Source: Pseudoscleropodium purum | Taxonomy: Eukaryota; Streptophyta; Bryopsida; Hypnales; Brachytheciaceae | Reading direction: 5' to 3' | Assembly: GCA_963969395.1 (NCBI GenBank) | Contig: OZ017803.1 | Location: forward strand, 8,990,001 to 9,054,000 | Length of the DNA: 64,000 nucleotides | In this document: positions 21,498 to 33,839 of the stretch, piece by piece | Layout of the letters: each line of letters starts with the position of its first letter | Numbering within the stretch: position 1 is the first letter of the stretch | Position numbers and translations under genes: made by a program | Notes under the pieces: model-generated | Told to the model about the DNA's origin: nothing | The model's input: the letters and a program-made list of their open reading frames with translations, nothing else | Database searches by the model: none

Positions 21498-24400
21498 CTG
21501 CATTCAAAGAAACCTCAATTAAAATGTTTCACGTCTTGGATTACATCTCCAATATAGAGGTTTCAAATCATAATTGATTTTCTAACACAATTCAAAGTTC
21601 ATGATTTCAAAAATAATATGAATTTAAATGTTTACCAAATGCATTTGAAAGTATAAAACAAAACTTTTGAATCATGATCAATTGCATTACTAGAATGTTA
21701 CCTCGCTTGTAAATCCACTTTCAGGTATCATGGATGCTCTCAAAATTCTTGTATTCTTCGCAAACATTCGTCCCATATCACGCAATTGGTCATGCATTTC
21801 TATAGTTTCATCATCTTCATTGAGCTTCAACAATGACATGTTGACCAAGCTTTTGAATTCCTTCAAAGGAGGATGGCCATCTTTGGACCACATATATAAG
21901 AGTGTCTCTTTTGATATGCAAGATGGATATACATCTCGACAAAAGAAACAAGCCATGTCCAAAAACATACTCTTTTCAACATCATTATTAAATCCATCAA
22001 AGTTTACTTTCAAGGTGTTCCAAATTTCTTCATCAACATCCAAATTCCTTCCACTTGCCATCCTTCGTAATGCTCGTTCCCAACTTCGCAACCTTTCTTT
22101 TCGACCCAAAAATGCACCCATGCCTTTCAAGCTCAAAGGCAAGCCATTGCAAGCTTTCACTATATGTTTACGTAAAGCCACAAAGTCTGGTGATAAAGAA
22201 GATCCATCCCAAGAAAGGTGATTTGTGAAAAGCATAGTTGCTGCCTTTTCATCCAATAATTCAACATCCAATCTTCCTTCAATGTCCACAAATGATTCTA
22301 TTGTACTCCATTTCCGCGTGGTAATAATTACTGTGGTACCCTTGCCCTTCTGTATGATGTTGGGAGGTACTATATCAAGTACTTGAGCTTCATCCCGAAT
22401 ATCATCCAATATTAAAAGATCTTGATATTCAACCAAGTTGCAATTCATTGTCTTTTGTGCATCTTCCAAATTCTTTGGTTCCTGCCACCCTAGTTCTGGT
22501 AATATCTTGCACAATAATTCATAGGAACTTTGATAGCTTTTACAATCCTCAACAAAGCATTTATAACCATACAACAAATTCAATGTCACATCATTGAAGA
22601 TTGCCTTTGCTAGTGTGGTCTTGCCAATTCCACCCAAGCCAACGATACCTATATAATTCATTCTCAAAAGCCCTTTGACTTTAGATAATTGGCGATCTAA
22701 ATCAACCGGAATTTCCTTTGAAGGCACAATTGGTTCATCCACCTACACAAATACAAAACACATATTTACTAAAATAATTTCATAGTGAACCACAATATTG
22801 CATTGGAATTAATAAATGCCAAGCACCAAAGAGTTTCCTAAAGCAAACATTATTAAATATTTTCCATAGTTAGGTAATTTTATACCTTTAGGACCTTGTC
22901 TACAACTTGGTTTATGATGGAAATGGAATCTCTTAATGTGGAAGATGGTCCAAATTGTGGAACCATCTGGCATGAATATGTTCCCTTCAAAAAAGACTTC
23001 TTTAAACTTGAGAGCCTCTCACAAATCTTGGAAAATGGTGGTCGTTGGAGAGGGTCTTCAACCCAACATTCCTCAATTAAGTTTGTCAATTCTTCACAAT
23101 TGTTTGGGAGGGCTGGTCTAGAGTTTCTATTCCCTGTGCCATATGTACCAAAGTATGGAACCTCTCCCGATAGAATCTCTGAGCAAATCATGGCAAATGA
23201 CCACACATCAGCTTGAAATGGATACAATGGTATTTTTTTTCCCTTGATCATTTCTGGGGCCATGTAACCTTTGGTTCCAATTGGAGACTTTGGTGGCTTT
23301 GGATGCTCAGAATTGTTGTAGACCTCCAATTGAGAAGTTCCATAATCAGTGACCTTGAATATGTAACAAGGATCTAAATCCTCTATAAATATTGATCTTG
23401 ACAAGACATTATCAGGTTTCAAATCAAGGTGAGCAACTTGCATGTCATGAAGGTAATATACCCCTTTTGCAATTTGATGCATGATATCAATTGCAAGATG
23501 ATAGGGTAAAGGTCTTTTGGCTTGCTTCAATACTTTAGACAAGCTTGATTCCATCAACTCCATCACCAAATGCATCTCACCAATTTCATTTTCTTCACAA
23601 ATATTTTGGGTAATTCCAAAACCAAAAAAGTGAAAGAGTTTTTTCAATATTTGATAAAAGCTTGTTTTTATTAACTCCATCACCAAACGCATTGCACCAA
23701 TTTGTTCTTTAGGATTCTCATCTTTTTTGGTAATCCCACAACCAAAAAATTGAACAAGATTGGGATGGCTCAAGCCTGCTAAGATACTAGCTTCTTTTCG
23801 ACACTTGAAGAGAAATTCAAAGTCACCTTCCAATACTTTTGTGGCACTTGTAAGGCCCAACCAATTGGATTTGAAGACAGGTCCATAAATTCCCTCACCA
23901 ATTTTTTTGATAAATTTTGGTGGCTTGAAATCAAAGGGAATTTCCAAAGCATCCAAGTCTCCTATAATAAATCGGTCCAAATTTTTGAGTCTCAATAACA
24001 TATGTTGGGCCATTTCATATTCCTCTGGTACTTTTCCTAAAGATACATGTTCAAGCTTCTTCTTCAAAACTTCTCCATCTTCAAAGACTTGTTCATATGG
24101 AGTAGCATCAAATTGAATAGGCACCATTTCATGTGCTTGATTTGGATGGAGAAATAAGTACACATCACTTGCTACATTATAACAACACTTCAAATCTAAA
24201 AGCAACTCACGAAAAGTTTCTTTGTTTTGAAGTTGAAATACAACGGAATGACACCATTGTTTTTGTTCAATGCAATTTTTTCCAACAATTTCCACCTTCC
24301 TTTGAAGATAACACAATTCTTCAAAAATAGATTGGAACTTGAGGTTCTCAATTGCACTTGCCAACATTTTGTTGATTCCCTTCATGGTTACTATGAGTTT

Positions 24401-24946
24401 GCCATAAAGATGTTCACATTGATTCTTATTCAAGACTTCTTCCTTTGAAGATGCTTCCATATCCTTCAAGCATTTCTCAAGACTTGAAATAGCATTGCAA
24501 AGTCTATTGCAATACTCACTTTGCACTTGTAAAAAGTCCTTGTCTTTCCTGAATAGTATTTAATATGGATTGTCAATAAGGAATTTTGACAAGATATAGA
24601 GAGGAATTACATAAGATAGTCGATAAATTTATCAAATAAATTCAAAAAATTAAAAGATATTGAATACTAATAATACATTTATTGAAATCACAATATATAC
24701 ATTTCAAATTTCATTACATAGATGGATGCTTAAACAAGAGTGTTTGTAGTGTCTTAATTAAATCAAATAGGGAATTGTACAAAGAACTTTGCAATTGAAC
24801 AATATGTAATTATAACATACACTTTTCAATCACTAACACTTACTAAATAACAATTGTACTCACCGGATGAACCATGCAAAACCCATGTATCTCCAAAGGG
24901 TGACCATTGTTAACAAGCTTGCCATGCAAATGAAAAAAAGTGCCAT
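19074..24946 (-). CDS. Kinase-NB-ARC-LRR immune-receptor-like protein (PNL type), four exons
   Basis: The deduced gene has exons 24946-24864, 24548-22886, 22742-21702 and 21497-19074, all joined by GT-AG introns with matching phases (2, 0, 0). The product is 1736 residues: hydrophobic anchor 1-27, helical region about 29-200, kinase about 240-545, NB-ARC 583-929, linker and LRRs 930-1736. NB-ARC-LRR proteins are intracellular pathogen sensors. The kinase-first PNL arrangement is described from mosses. All NB-ARC and kinase signature motifs are present and the frame is intact over three exons, so the gene looks functional up to the first TGA. That TGA falls inside an LRR unit (TCA to TGA), so the protein lacks a natural C-terminal cap. 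It may therefore be a recently truncated allele. A broken paralogue lies at about 59957-55038. No clear promoter element could be assigned. Confidence 0.85.
21702..22742 (-). CDS. Exon 3: NB-ARC nucleotide-binding switch domain
   Basis: The exon begins GTG GAT after a TGTAG acceptor (intron of 143 bases) and ends GAG before GTAACA (intron of 204 bases). Its 347 residues contain every NB-ARC landmark in order: P-loop GLGGIGKTT (protein 617-625), kinase-2/Walker B LLILDD (691-696), RNBS-B ITTR, GLPL (782-785), the RNBS-D-like MFLDMACFF, and MHD (898-900). In NLRs this domain binds ADP when resting and ATP when active, and the MHD histidine senses the nucleotide. No key residue is missing. There is no TIR or coiled-coil domain directly in front; that place is taken by the kinase. 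The apparent start at 22742 is GTG following a splice site, so it is not an initiation codon. Confidence 0.95.
22886..24548 (-). CDS. Exon 2: helical N-terminal region plus non-RD protein kinase
   Basis: This exon starts after a TTCAG acceptor and ends at AAG before GTATAA. Residues about 29-200 of the protein are helical and leucine/lysine-rich; by position they could be a four-helix (HeLo/MLKL-like) bundle, which is inference. The kinase has the glycine loop GEGIYG (245-250), the beta-3 lysine in ATK (265), a likely alpha-C glutamate (280), HLD in the catalytic loop (401-403, followed by LKPDN), DYG in place of DFG (429-431) and MAPE (to 460). Leucine instead of arginine before the catalytic aspartate makes it a non-RD kinase, a class linked in plants to innate immunity. 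A segment of about 40 residues (295-334) is repeated at 335-373, duplicating beta-4 to alpha-D. This may disturb the N-lobe, although catalytic residues are kept. Confidence 0.85.
24864..24946 (-). CDS. Exon 1: start codon and hydrophobic N-terminal segment
   Basis: ATG at 24946-24944 opens 27 codons ending in two bases of a split arginine codon at a GTGAGT donor (24863-24858). The peptide begins MALFFICM and continues almost entirely hydrophobic to WFI, so it should act as a signal anchor or membrane segment. That would place the receptor at a membrane. Two observations support the exon. The phase matches the acceptor at 24550-24549, which supplies the third base of the codon. The paralogue has an 83-base exon of the same length at 59957-59875 with a conserved hydrophobic pattern and the same donor. 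Upstream of the ATG the two copies also remain similar for about 100 bases. Confidence 0.75.
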
Positions 24947-27839
24947 TTTGTAGAGCAAATGGAATAATATATCAATGATCTACAATATCTTCAAAACAAA
25001 TCCAACAAAAGTAGTTAGAGACTAACAATTAAACAAAGAAAATTAGCAAGGGCCCAAAAGTTTTAAATTAAAAAATATGTTTATTCATCTCATAGAAAGA
25101 GTCATATTAAAACTAGTTACCAAGATCTACACAAATCTAGTATCATACAAATGACTAAGAGTTACAAAAATATCACAATCATAGACAAAATTCACATGTC
25201 AATAAACTTTATATTAAAAGTAAAAAATTTGAATATGGCAAGGATAATTTCATTATCTATAGTAATGATTCAATAATACCATCAAAAAATTATTAATATT
25301 TTTGTAATGTTTAAAATCGATGATGAAAATTACTTCCACTATACTATATCAAAGAATGATCTCTACTACAGTATTAAAAATGTAACCTTACTTCACCAAA
25401 AACATATTTTGGTTGTATACATTTGGATTCAAAATTATTTCGGTAGTTGATATCAACAAGTTTGAAAAAAATTAAACAAGACTTCCAACCAGCATAAAAG
25501 CAAATACAATGGATTCAAGCAAACATACTAAACCTCTCAATCCAATAGATGAATGGTGGCGTCCAATTAGAGTGTGTAGAAAGTTACTAAAATTGAGTTT
25601 TCAACAACACTTACTAGAAGTCACTCTACACATGCAAGAAGATGAATGTTACAAAACAAAAGTAACGCAATCATACTAAATTGTGATCCTTCCATTTCTC
25701 AAGGCAAAATAATGAGGACCAACTTTAGGAATCTAAATTAATATTTTTTGAAATTACTAATTGATTAGAGGTAAAACACTAGAGCTCCAAGCACAAGAAA
25801 GGAAGCAATTTCAATATGATCACTCTCATAATTAAACCCAAATAACATTTAACCTTTGAATCAACTAGTCAAGTTTGTTATTTTTTTAAAGAACTTTTTG
25901 GACCCAAAATATTGTAAACAATAATTATTTTGTAGTAAACACTATAGAAAATTATATAACTTATAAAAAAATGATATTTGTAAATAATATTTACTTACAA
26001 ATGTAATGAATTTATCTAATTAGTTAAAAGTTAGAAAGTTAGAAATTTAACTTCACCACAAAGTTACCAATTGCAATTTTACAAAATTAGAAGTTTTGAA
26101 AGCTAAAATTTTTTTTTAAATTGAATTTTCAAAAAATGAAGATGATATATTTTCAACATTTCAAAACTTCAAAAATTTAATTTTTAAGTTGATCATAAAT
26201 TTCAACAAATATGATAGTGGCACTCTTATATACAACAATACTTATCCTCCTTTCTATGCAAGGCATACTATTTTTCTAGCTTTATCAAGTTTGCAATTCA
26301 ATCTTTCGTATAATTAATAGCTTAGTCAAATACAAAAGATTCAATAGAAAGGAATACTTCATTCACAAACATATTGAAAACTAAAAAATGATATTTCCTA
26401 ATGTCAACATTGATAATGAATACTAATACCAATTGTCTAAAACTCTAATAATGTTACCAATGCAAAGTGATAACTAGACACTTATTTAAAAGTAGAATAG
26501 TATAACCTACAAGTAGACTTCGTAACAAGATAACTAACACTATTGGATGATTAAAAACTTTATAAATGTAATGTGACGTGAAGAATAATCTCCATACTTA
26601 TTGATAGATTTTGATCATTACTAATGTGAAGAGAACAATTTAAATTTTCAATCACCATTCACTTGTATTGTTCAAAATTATGGCTATCAAGACCAATAAC
26701 TTATTCATATTGTTTTGGTACTAGTAAGAACTCCTAAGAATTAGCTTGTCCTACATTTTCTTGTATTCACAAAATCACTCAAAGGTTTTGATCACAGAAA
26801 CAAAATTTACTTTCAACTTCAATGGTGATGTTGTGGCATGGTATAAACAATTTTGAACTTGGCTTACATGGTCCAAGAATTTAACACAAGAACTTCACAA
26901 CAAGTTTATATTAAAGGAAAAGAAAAAGATGACTATAGAATTGATGGCACCTATGATGCAAGGCCTTACAATTCCCTAATGAACATAATACAAATTGTAT
27001 TTTAAATCTAATCTACCCCCTACTTTCTTTTTTCCCATTTCTTGTAACAATTTGAAGACTTATTGCTTAGGCCTTCTTTTGAATTTCAAACTACATGCTA
27101 CAAATGCTAGTTTTCTTAGTGGCCCTTTTCTCTTGTGTTCTAATGTGCACAATGGGTTACTTGATACACGCAATCCTAGTCCTCTTCTTTCAACTCTTCT
27201 TCATTGCTTTTTAAGTTCATAAAACCTTTTCTCTCCCTTCCAAAAATCATCAACTATCCTCCATTCTACATGTTAATACCACCATTGAAACACTTGGGAT
27301 CAACTACACATTTACTCCAATTTTTGGATTAAAAAAAAAACTCTTAAAAAAGTCCTAATGTGATGCAATCTTTCAATGTTCAACCAAAACAAATCAAAAC
27401 AAATTGCACATGTGCTCTTTACATTAAGACCTCTTTACTATCACTTCCTCTAATATCACATCTATTGTTCACTCCAACTTAGCATGTGGCCTATCATTAT
27501 TCACACAACTCACATTGTGGTGCTATAATAGTTACAAGGTGGAATAACTAGGAGTTTGAAATGTACAAAAAGGAATTCTTGATTACCATTTAGACATGCT
27601 TTCAATAGCTTGCTATCAAATTGGAACATTGATCCTATTTTATGGACTTCAAGACCGAACAAGGAATTAGGAGGGTCTTCTTATCCTTGGTCCATGGCTA
27701 CTATAACATGCTAACTTTGAATCCTTTGTTTGGGGGTTGCTTTTCATCCAATCATATTGGATGCATTCGTCCACAATCGGAAGCGTTGAACAGCAAAAGC
27801 ACACCATGACTTTGAAGCAACTCTAAGAACTAGATACTA
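24947..27839. other. AT-rich upstream region of the receptor gene
   Basis: This holds the presumed promoter of the minus-strand receptor gene. The first 100 bases or so upstream of the ATG are conserved in the paralogue at about 59960-60040, so they probably contain the 5' UTR. Beyond that only AT-rich DNA with short frames is seen; no TATA box could be singled out. Confidence 0.4.
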
Positions 27840-29880
27840 GATTGCCGGTCCATTCAGAGAACACACCTTACATGCACTGTGCGAGGAAGAGGAGTGCTCC
27901 AACTCAACAACGACACAAAGTACCAACTCCCACTCTCAGCAAGCAACCGAAAAGATGCACAGGACGGCAACGGTGCAAACCAACGACGAACGTCCCCAAC
28001 CAAAGTTCACTGATCACTTCCCCAATCGACGCTCACTGATCTGCGCAGCTCAGATCTGCCATCAGGGGTCGTTAGTCAGGAAGTTCAGCGATGAAATGAA
28101 ACAGGAGAGAAGAAGTAAACAAGCTCCCACAAAAGCTAGAGACACAAGCGACCATAGTCTGGATCTCGCTTGCAACGAAATGACGGAATCAAACACCGAC
28201 ACCGACTTGTACCGAACTCCTGACATCCCAGATCTCAAGAACCCATCCGAACAATCCACCTTTGGGGTATCGTACAGAAATAGTGGTGAGGGAAGTGAAG
28301 CTACTTCAATAAACGAGGACAAAACCCCAGGAGTGTGAACTTACAGAGCTAGAGTACGTTCCCAGATGCCGACAACGAAGACGAGTTTGCAGGGACAGTG
28401 AGAGCATCAACATACACCTGGAGATGTTTGGATGATGTAGCTGTTATTCTAGCATATTCATGTGGGAATTGAAGAAATTCTGACAGATTATGTTCACCAT
28501 GAAATAACACGAAATTGGATCTTGATTCTTTTCAGAGTATTTTGTTTAATAATTATCAAATATGTTTTTTTGTTTTTTAAAAAAACTTTATAATTCTAAG
28601 CGAAAGACACCTAAAGTGGGAAGAGAAGGGTAAATTGCAAAGTTCGACGGAGGGACGGGTACCATAGCCAAGAGCCACAGATTGGGGTGTGGAACTGTAG
28701 CTGTGGCAATAATGATAGTCTGCAGATATTGAAGATATGTTGGCGCATGCTCTAACAACACCAGATGTTGACATCAACCATCTAGATCCCAGCTTCTCCT
28801 GCGACAACACAAGACCGATACCACCAACATTAACCAGCAATCCACCATCTCCCTCTTCCCCGACCAGACAGCATCAATTTCTCACCTAGACACACACATA
28901 CCAGTAAATACAACAACATCAGCGATATCAAAGACAACATAAACTCTAAATACGAGCTAAAACATACTAAAACGTGCTACCTCAGCCACCTGTTCTCCTG
29001 CAGGACCAATGACAAGACTACAAATAACAGTCCACCATGACTTCTCCAAGCAATGACACTCTCTTACACACGCACACAAGTAAACAGAGAAAGAACAACT
29101 GCACTACTTAAACCACTACTTTCACCTCACTCACTGCAAGCTCCAGTCACACACATACACCATTCTGCAAACTCACGAAGACCTGATAAAGAACCGGGAG
29201 CCTCACAACACTCCACATTCCAAACACCAGACACACGAACCTTCCGAGCAGCTTCAAAGATGCAAGTCAACACGCTTTCCCGTCACCAGAACCGCGAGCT
29301 TCAAACTTCAAACTCCGACATAGCTCACCTTAAACGCTCCCCGCATATCCCCGCCTTCGTACTCTCACCACCACGACGTCCACCTCCTACTCTGAAACCG
29401 ACAGACACAACGCTGAAACCTCTGTCACTTCACCTTCAGCTGCGGCAGTGACCTTGTGTTTCCAGCGTCTGCGGCTAACTTATCTCCTCTCTCAACGAGG
29501 GCTTAGTAGTTCGCCTTCTGTAAGCTCCATCCTCCAAGTCATCCTCTCCACTCTCTTTCTCTCTCACGAGTCCAAAGCGAAGCCTCTCGTCTAAGGCATT
29601 TCAGCGACTCTCTAGCGATTCCTAAGACTTCCACCAAGCAACTCCAGCGCAGGAGCTTCGTGGCTATGGCGGACTGGGGCGCACAACAGACCCTCTCTGT
29701 CTCTTCTGGTACCAACCCCTGCATGGCACTCATGGTGGATTTCATCCGTTCGCAACCACGTCTCGTCGTCGCGTCTGACATCCAGACATTACCGTCCCTG
29801 ACATTAGGTCAGGCCGTAGTTCTGGTCCGCAAGGCAGGGCTATTATGGCGTACACTACATACTTTAAATGTGATGTAGGG
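27840..29880. other. GC-richer island of unknown origin
   Basis: Base composition changes abruptly to roughly half GC, against about a third in the flanks, and returns near 29880. Several open frames of 80-130 residues exist on both strands but none resembles a known family, and all are of biased composition. The block could be an inserted retroelement, a solo LTR or a non-coding transcript. I found no terminal repeats. Confidence 0.4.
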
Positions 29881-30500
29881 TGGACTGTGGGCGGCTGAGA
29901 TGGATGAATGTGCGCAGTTGGGACGGAATGTGATTGGATGGATGTGGTTAGAGTTGAACTAATATTGTGGGCAGGGATATAGTAGGTATGGGGCTCTACC
30001 TTTGGGAGAGAGGACAATATGGTGGAGGAGATGAATGAATGGCTCTTGGTGGGACTGATGAAATTTTAGATGATTTCACTCGTTTCTCACTCATGTCCTT
30101 GTGAAAAAATATCTTCGTCTTTTGTTCAATCTATGTGTGTGGTGCCATTTCATGAACGTATGTTTCACGGCATTTGGGTCATTTACTTGGGCACTCAACC
30201 CTTGAACAACAAGCTTGTCATCATGGAAATCATCTATTTTGGTACATTGTGAATTGTAGGCTTAAAAAAAATGCAATAGCATTTGTTGAAAGGCAAAGCA
30301 CTATAGATTTCCCACAAAATTAGGAAGATGAACAGTTGCACTTTTATTCCATGTGGAGAGATTCTTTGTCATTCATCTACTAGAAAACGCCTTCAATGTG
30401 TGTTCCATTATGTGTTAAGGGAATTGAGAATGAATTGTATTCCTCGTAGTATGCATTTAAAAGAAACCAAATCAATTAGTCTATTTGTAGCAGTGGCTAA

Positions 30501-30909
30501 GGGCCTATTTGCATGGGGGGACCAAAGTAGAGGTGGAGTTCCAAGCACCGAGCTGTGAGGTCCAGTCCAGTTCATATCATACTTCGAGATGTGAACCAAA
30601 TCTCCGAATAAAATATTCACCTTTCTCTCAATATTTGGAATTAAATGACACGTGACAACTAATGAATAAGGCAAGCCATAAAGACAAGTCTTGAAATAGG
30701 TGAGAATTTTTTTGAGTAGAAAAATACTTTTAGGTAAATAGTAAGTTAGGTAGATGGGATGGAAAGTGAACTTGCAAACCTTACAATCAAGGATGGTAGA
30801 GAAAGGGAGGGACTGAAGCTCTACATTGGAAATCAAATTGACAATTAGTCCATGCGAAAAACCTCAACTTGGTTGGAGATCAAGTCGAGGCCCCTTTGTG
30901 AACAAACCC
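30501..30909. mobile_element. Tourist-like (PIF/Harbinger) MITE, tentative
   Basis: A 409-bp segment is bounded by the direct trinucleotide TAA (30498-30500 and 30910-30912). Its ends are inverted: GGGCCTATTTG at the left and CAAACCC at the right, each followed inward by a G-rich (left) or C-rich (right) stretch. A TAA target duplication with GGG ends fits PIF/Harbinger-derived Tourist MITEs. The inverted repeats are short and imperfect. No coding capacity. Confidence 0.5.
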
Positions 30910-30912
30910 TAA

Positions 30913-32604
30913 ATAAGGTAAATCTGCCTATCATAAGCAAAATAAGTAATTTGTTCTGTTGCCATTACCAAAAGAAGTCAATTTTTTTTTACAAAGACAA
31001 ATTTGAAAAATGAATGAAGCAATTGGAATTTTATTTTTTGGGGCAAAGTATGAATTTATTTTGAATTTTTGAAGTGTGTTGTCCAATTGACCCATATGAA
31101 TCTAGAAACTACTCCAAATCAATAGAAATGTGTCTCCATGATGGTCATCTTACCTCTTAAATCAGTCACAATATTTTCTAACATGACTATTAGATTTTTC
31201 ATCATGAACATGATATGAAAAAATAAAATAAAAATAACTCTTTACTACCACTTCGCACTAACAAGGTGTTAATATCTTATGATAGTCACTAATAATTCTA
31301 AACCATCTCCCAAGGCTTTTTTTTTTCTTGAAACACATGGACCATCTCCCAAGGCTTTGATTACAACCACAAATCAACCTCACATAGTCCTATAATCCCA
31401 ATTATTGAGAAAAAACTGTCATGAGGTAATATAAGTTTATAATGAAAGATTCTCTAGGTGCCTATCATGGGAAATTTGCGTGTGATAGACAGGTTTATCT
31501 TAATACTCTGTCTGTCTGTAGCAGAGCCATTGTTAATATTAGCCTGTTGTTTGTAGCAGTTGCTAAATAATACTCTGTCTGTCTGTAGCAAAGGCATTGT
31601 TAATATTAGCCTGTTGTCTGTAAGTGTGGTAGTGGTCCTAATGACAGTCTGCTTTGCACGATTGGCGATATTTTACTTTGCATGTACAGTAGTTTAAGAG
31701 GGATCTGCTGGAGTGCACAAGCAGACTGACTCCCCCATGTGCAGAGTGGTACCAGTATTGAATGAAGTCAATGTTAGAGTGACACTGCTTTCAATGCTGG
31801 GGATCCGTGCTGTTGAAATTTGGGGCTGATCCTCCCAAAACTTATAATCCTTTAATAGCTCCTGAACCTTTCTTGAATTTTTGCATATTTTTACCTATAG
31901 ACCTTTATTAATATACATTATTTACCTTAATTTTATCAAATTCATCATATAGAAGTGCTTTTCTTTAGAAGTTGAGCATTGTTTTGGATGAATGTGATGT
32001 TTACCAATAGCAGTAAAAAAAGGTCCTTGGAAATTCTTTGTTCATGATTGTTTAAATTTTGAACATTGGAATACTAAAGGATTAATTATAGAGCATCAAC
32101 AACTTGCTTGGTTGCCTCCAAAGGTCAAAATTAGTGTAAATTTTTGGACCTCCAACCATATCACTCACATGGTGGTGGTTTGTAAGATAGAGAAACCATC
32201 TTGTACTATTTTTAACTATATTTTTATGTTTGTGTTTCATAGTTTACTTTAAGAAGAGAGATTTGGCAATTAAAAGAAAAGAAATTATTTCTTTTGTGAT
32301 GTATTTTTGAGACCCCTAATGAATATAATCTATGGATTTTCTAAAAATCAAATTGGACAATTTAAATTCTTTTCAACTAAATTTTTTTTTTATTGTGATT
32401 ATTTTCATTTAAAAAATAGTAATTAAAAGATAATGAAAGGGAAAAAATTTAATTTTAGAAAAGAGTTTTGATTTTCTTCTCTAAAAATGCTATCCAAAAT
32501 ACATCATCACCTACAAAGAAGTGGTAATAATACAAGTTTGTCCCATGTTGTTCACCACCCATGATGCTGTTGAAAGTCCATATTGGTCATAGGATCTAAG
32601 TCCC
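30913..32604. other. Spacer with a short tandem duplication
   Basis: No gene is seen. The part around 31440-31850 is less AT-biased and contains the 67-bp duplication listed separately. The pentadecamer ACCATCTCCCAAGGC also occurs twice near 31302-31360. Confidence 0.4.
31501..31625. repeat. 67-bp tandem duplication
   Basis: A unit beginning TAATACTCTGTCTGTCTGTA at 31501 is repeated from 31568 with few differences. It may be part of a decayed transposon end. Confidence 0.7.
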
Positions 32605-32608
32605 TTAA

Positions 32609-33541
32609 CCCCTAAAGTTTCTTGACTATGTATTTGCCAAAAATGCTCCAAAACTATCATTTCTTGTACAAGTTTCAAATTTTAGAAAAGAAAAAATTTT
32701 GGACACATGTAATTGTAGGAACTTGGAGTACACTGATTTGAAAAGATGTGAAAAAAAATTCAGAAATTTCCACTACATAGATTGCATGATATTAGCATTT
32801 GAAGTGACAAAAATCATTTTTTTGTCATTGCAAAAAATCAAGTAGCTACATTTCACAAAGTGACATTTGTATGAAAAAATGTTCAAAATGGTGGTGCTTC
32901 TTTGCATTCATTTCGCAAGCCATGTTGGTTACATATTTGAATATTTTTAATTCATTTAAAATTGTACAACATATAGGGAAAAAATAGTACGTAGAAAGAT
33001 GCAAAGAATGATTCAAAATACTAAATTGTTAACAATTTATTTATGGAATTGAAAAATGCCAATCCCAATGGTTGTAATGTTGTAATAAACAATCTTCACT
33101 TGATGTTTTTATTTTTTTTCTAAACAAATTGAAAATTGAGTTTATTAAAAGACTTTAAAGTTCATGTTGGAGTAAAGAATCCAAAATTGTCCGCAAATTA
33201 AAACTTCTCACAACTTTTGACTCATTGATCAAAATGGAATGATTCAAAGCTTTATATATATATATATATAAATCAATCTAGAAAACCAATTTCAAATTTG
33301 AATTTTTGAAAAAAATGATTTTTTTAGATTTGTTTGGACTACCTGAGTTGAGAAACAAACTATACATTAGGCCATTACTTTTGACTCATATTTCCAAATG
33401 CTTGAAATTTAGTGCACATGAAAGATATTCATTGTCCACAACTTTTATTAAAATTTGGGCCAAAAACATGAAAATGTCTAGTCACATACACTTGCTCAAA
33501 ATTTCTATGTTGCCAAAAAACGTAGCGTGGTCCTTTAGGCA
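32609..33541. mobile_element. TTAA-flanked non-autonomous element, copy 3 (complete)
   Basis: TTAA at 32605-32608 precedes CCCCTAAAGTTTC and TTAA at 33542-33545 follows GGTCCTTTAGGCA. It is 933 bp, non-coding, and in the opposite orientation to copy 2. It contains a (TA)n tract near 33256 at the same internal position as other copies. Confidence 0.65.
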
Positions 33542-33839
33542 TTAAAGGACCAATGTCTATTGTCTTGTCACCTTATCTCTTCAATGTGCGAAGGCTTTAT
33601 ATGTTCCATAGCAACAAATAAGTTAGGGTTTTGTGATGGAAGGCTTGCATTATTGTGTATTTGGTGGTCAGATTTAGTCCATTCTCTTGAAATTTCATGT
33701 TCAATTGATTTCTTCCGTACACCAAGTGAAGCAAAGGTTAAATGTTCAAAATTTCTTCTCAGTTATTTTCTTTCATTGCACCATGTACACACTCAGAGAG
33801 GTTGTGGTCACTAGCTAATCCTAACATTCACTAACTTAA

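Noticed and set aside
28577..29451. Open frames in the GC-richer island
   Set aside because: They lie on both strands, have biased composition and show no family motifs; higher GC alone lengthens chance frames.
33256..33270. (TA)n tract as a promoter TATA element
   Set aside because: The tract sits at the same internal position in several TTAA elements and is a microsatellite of that family.
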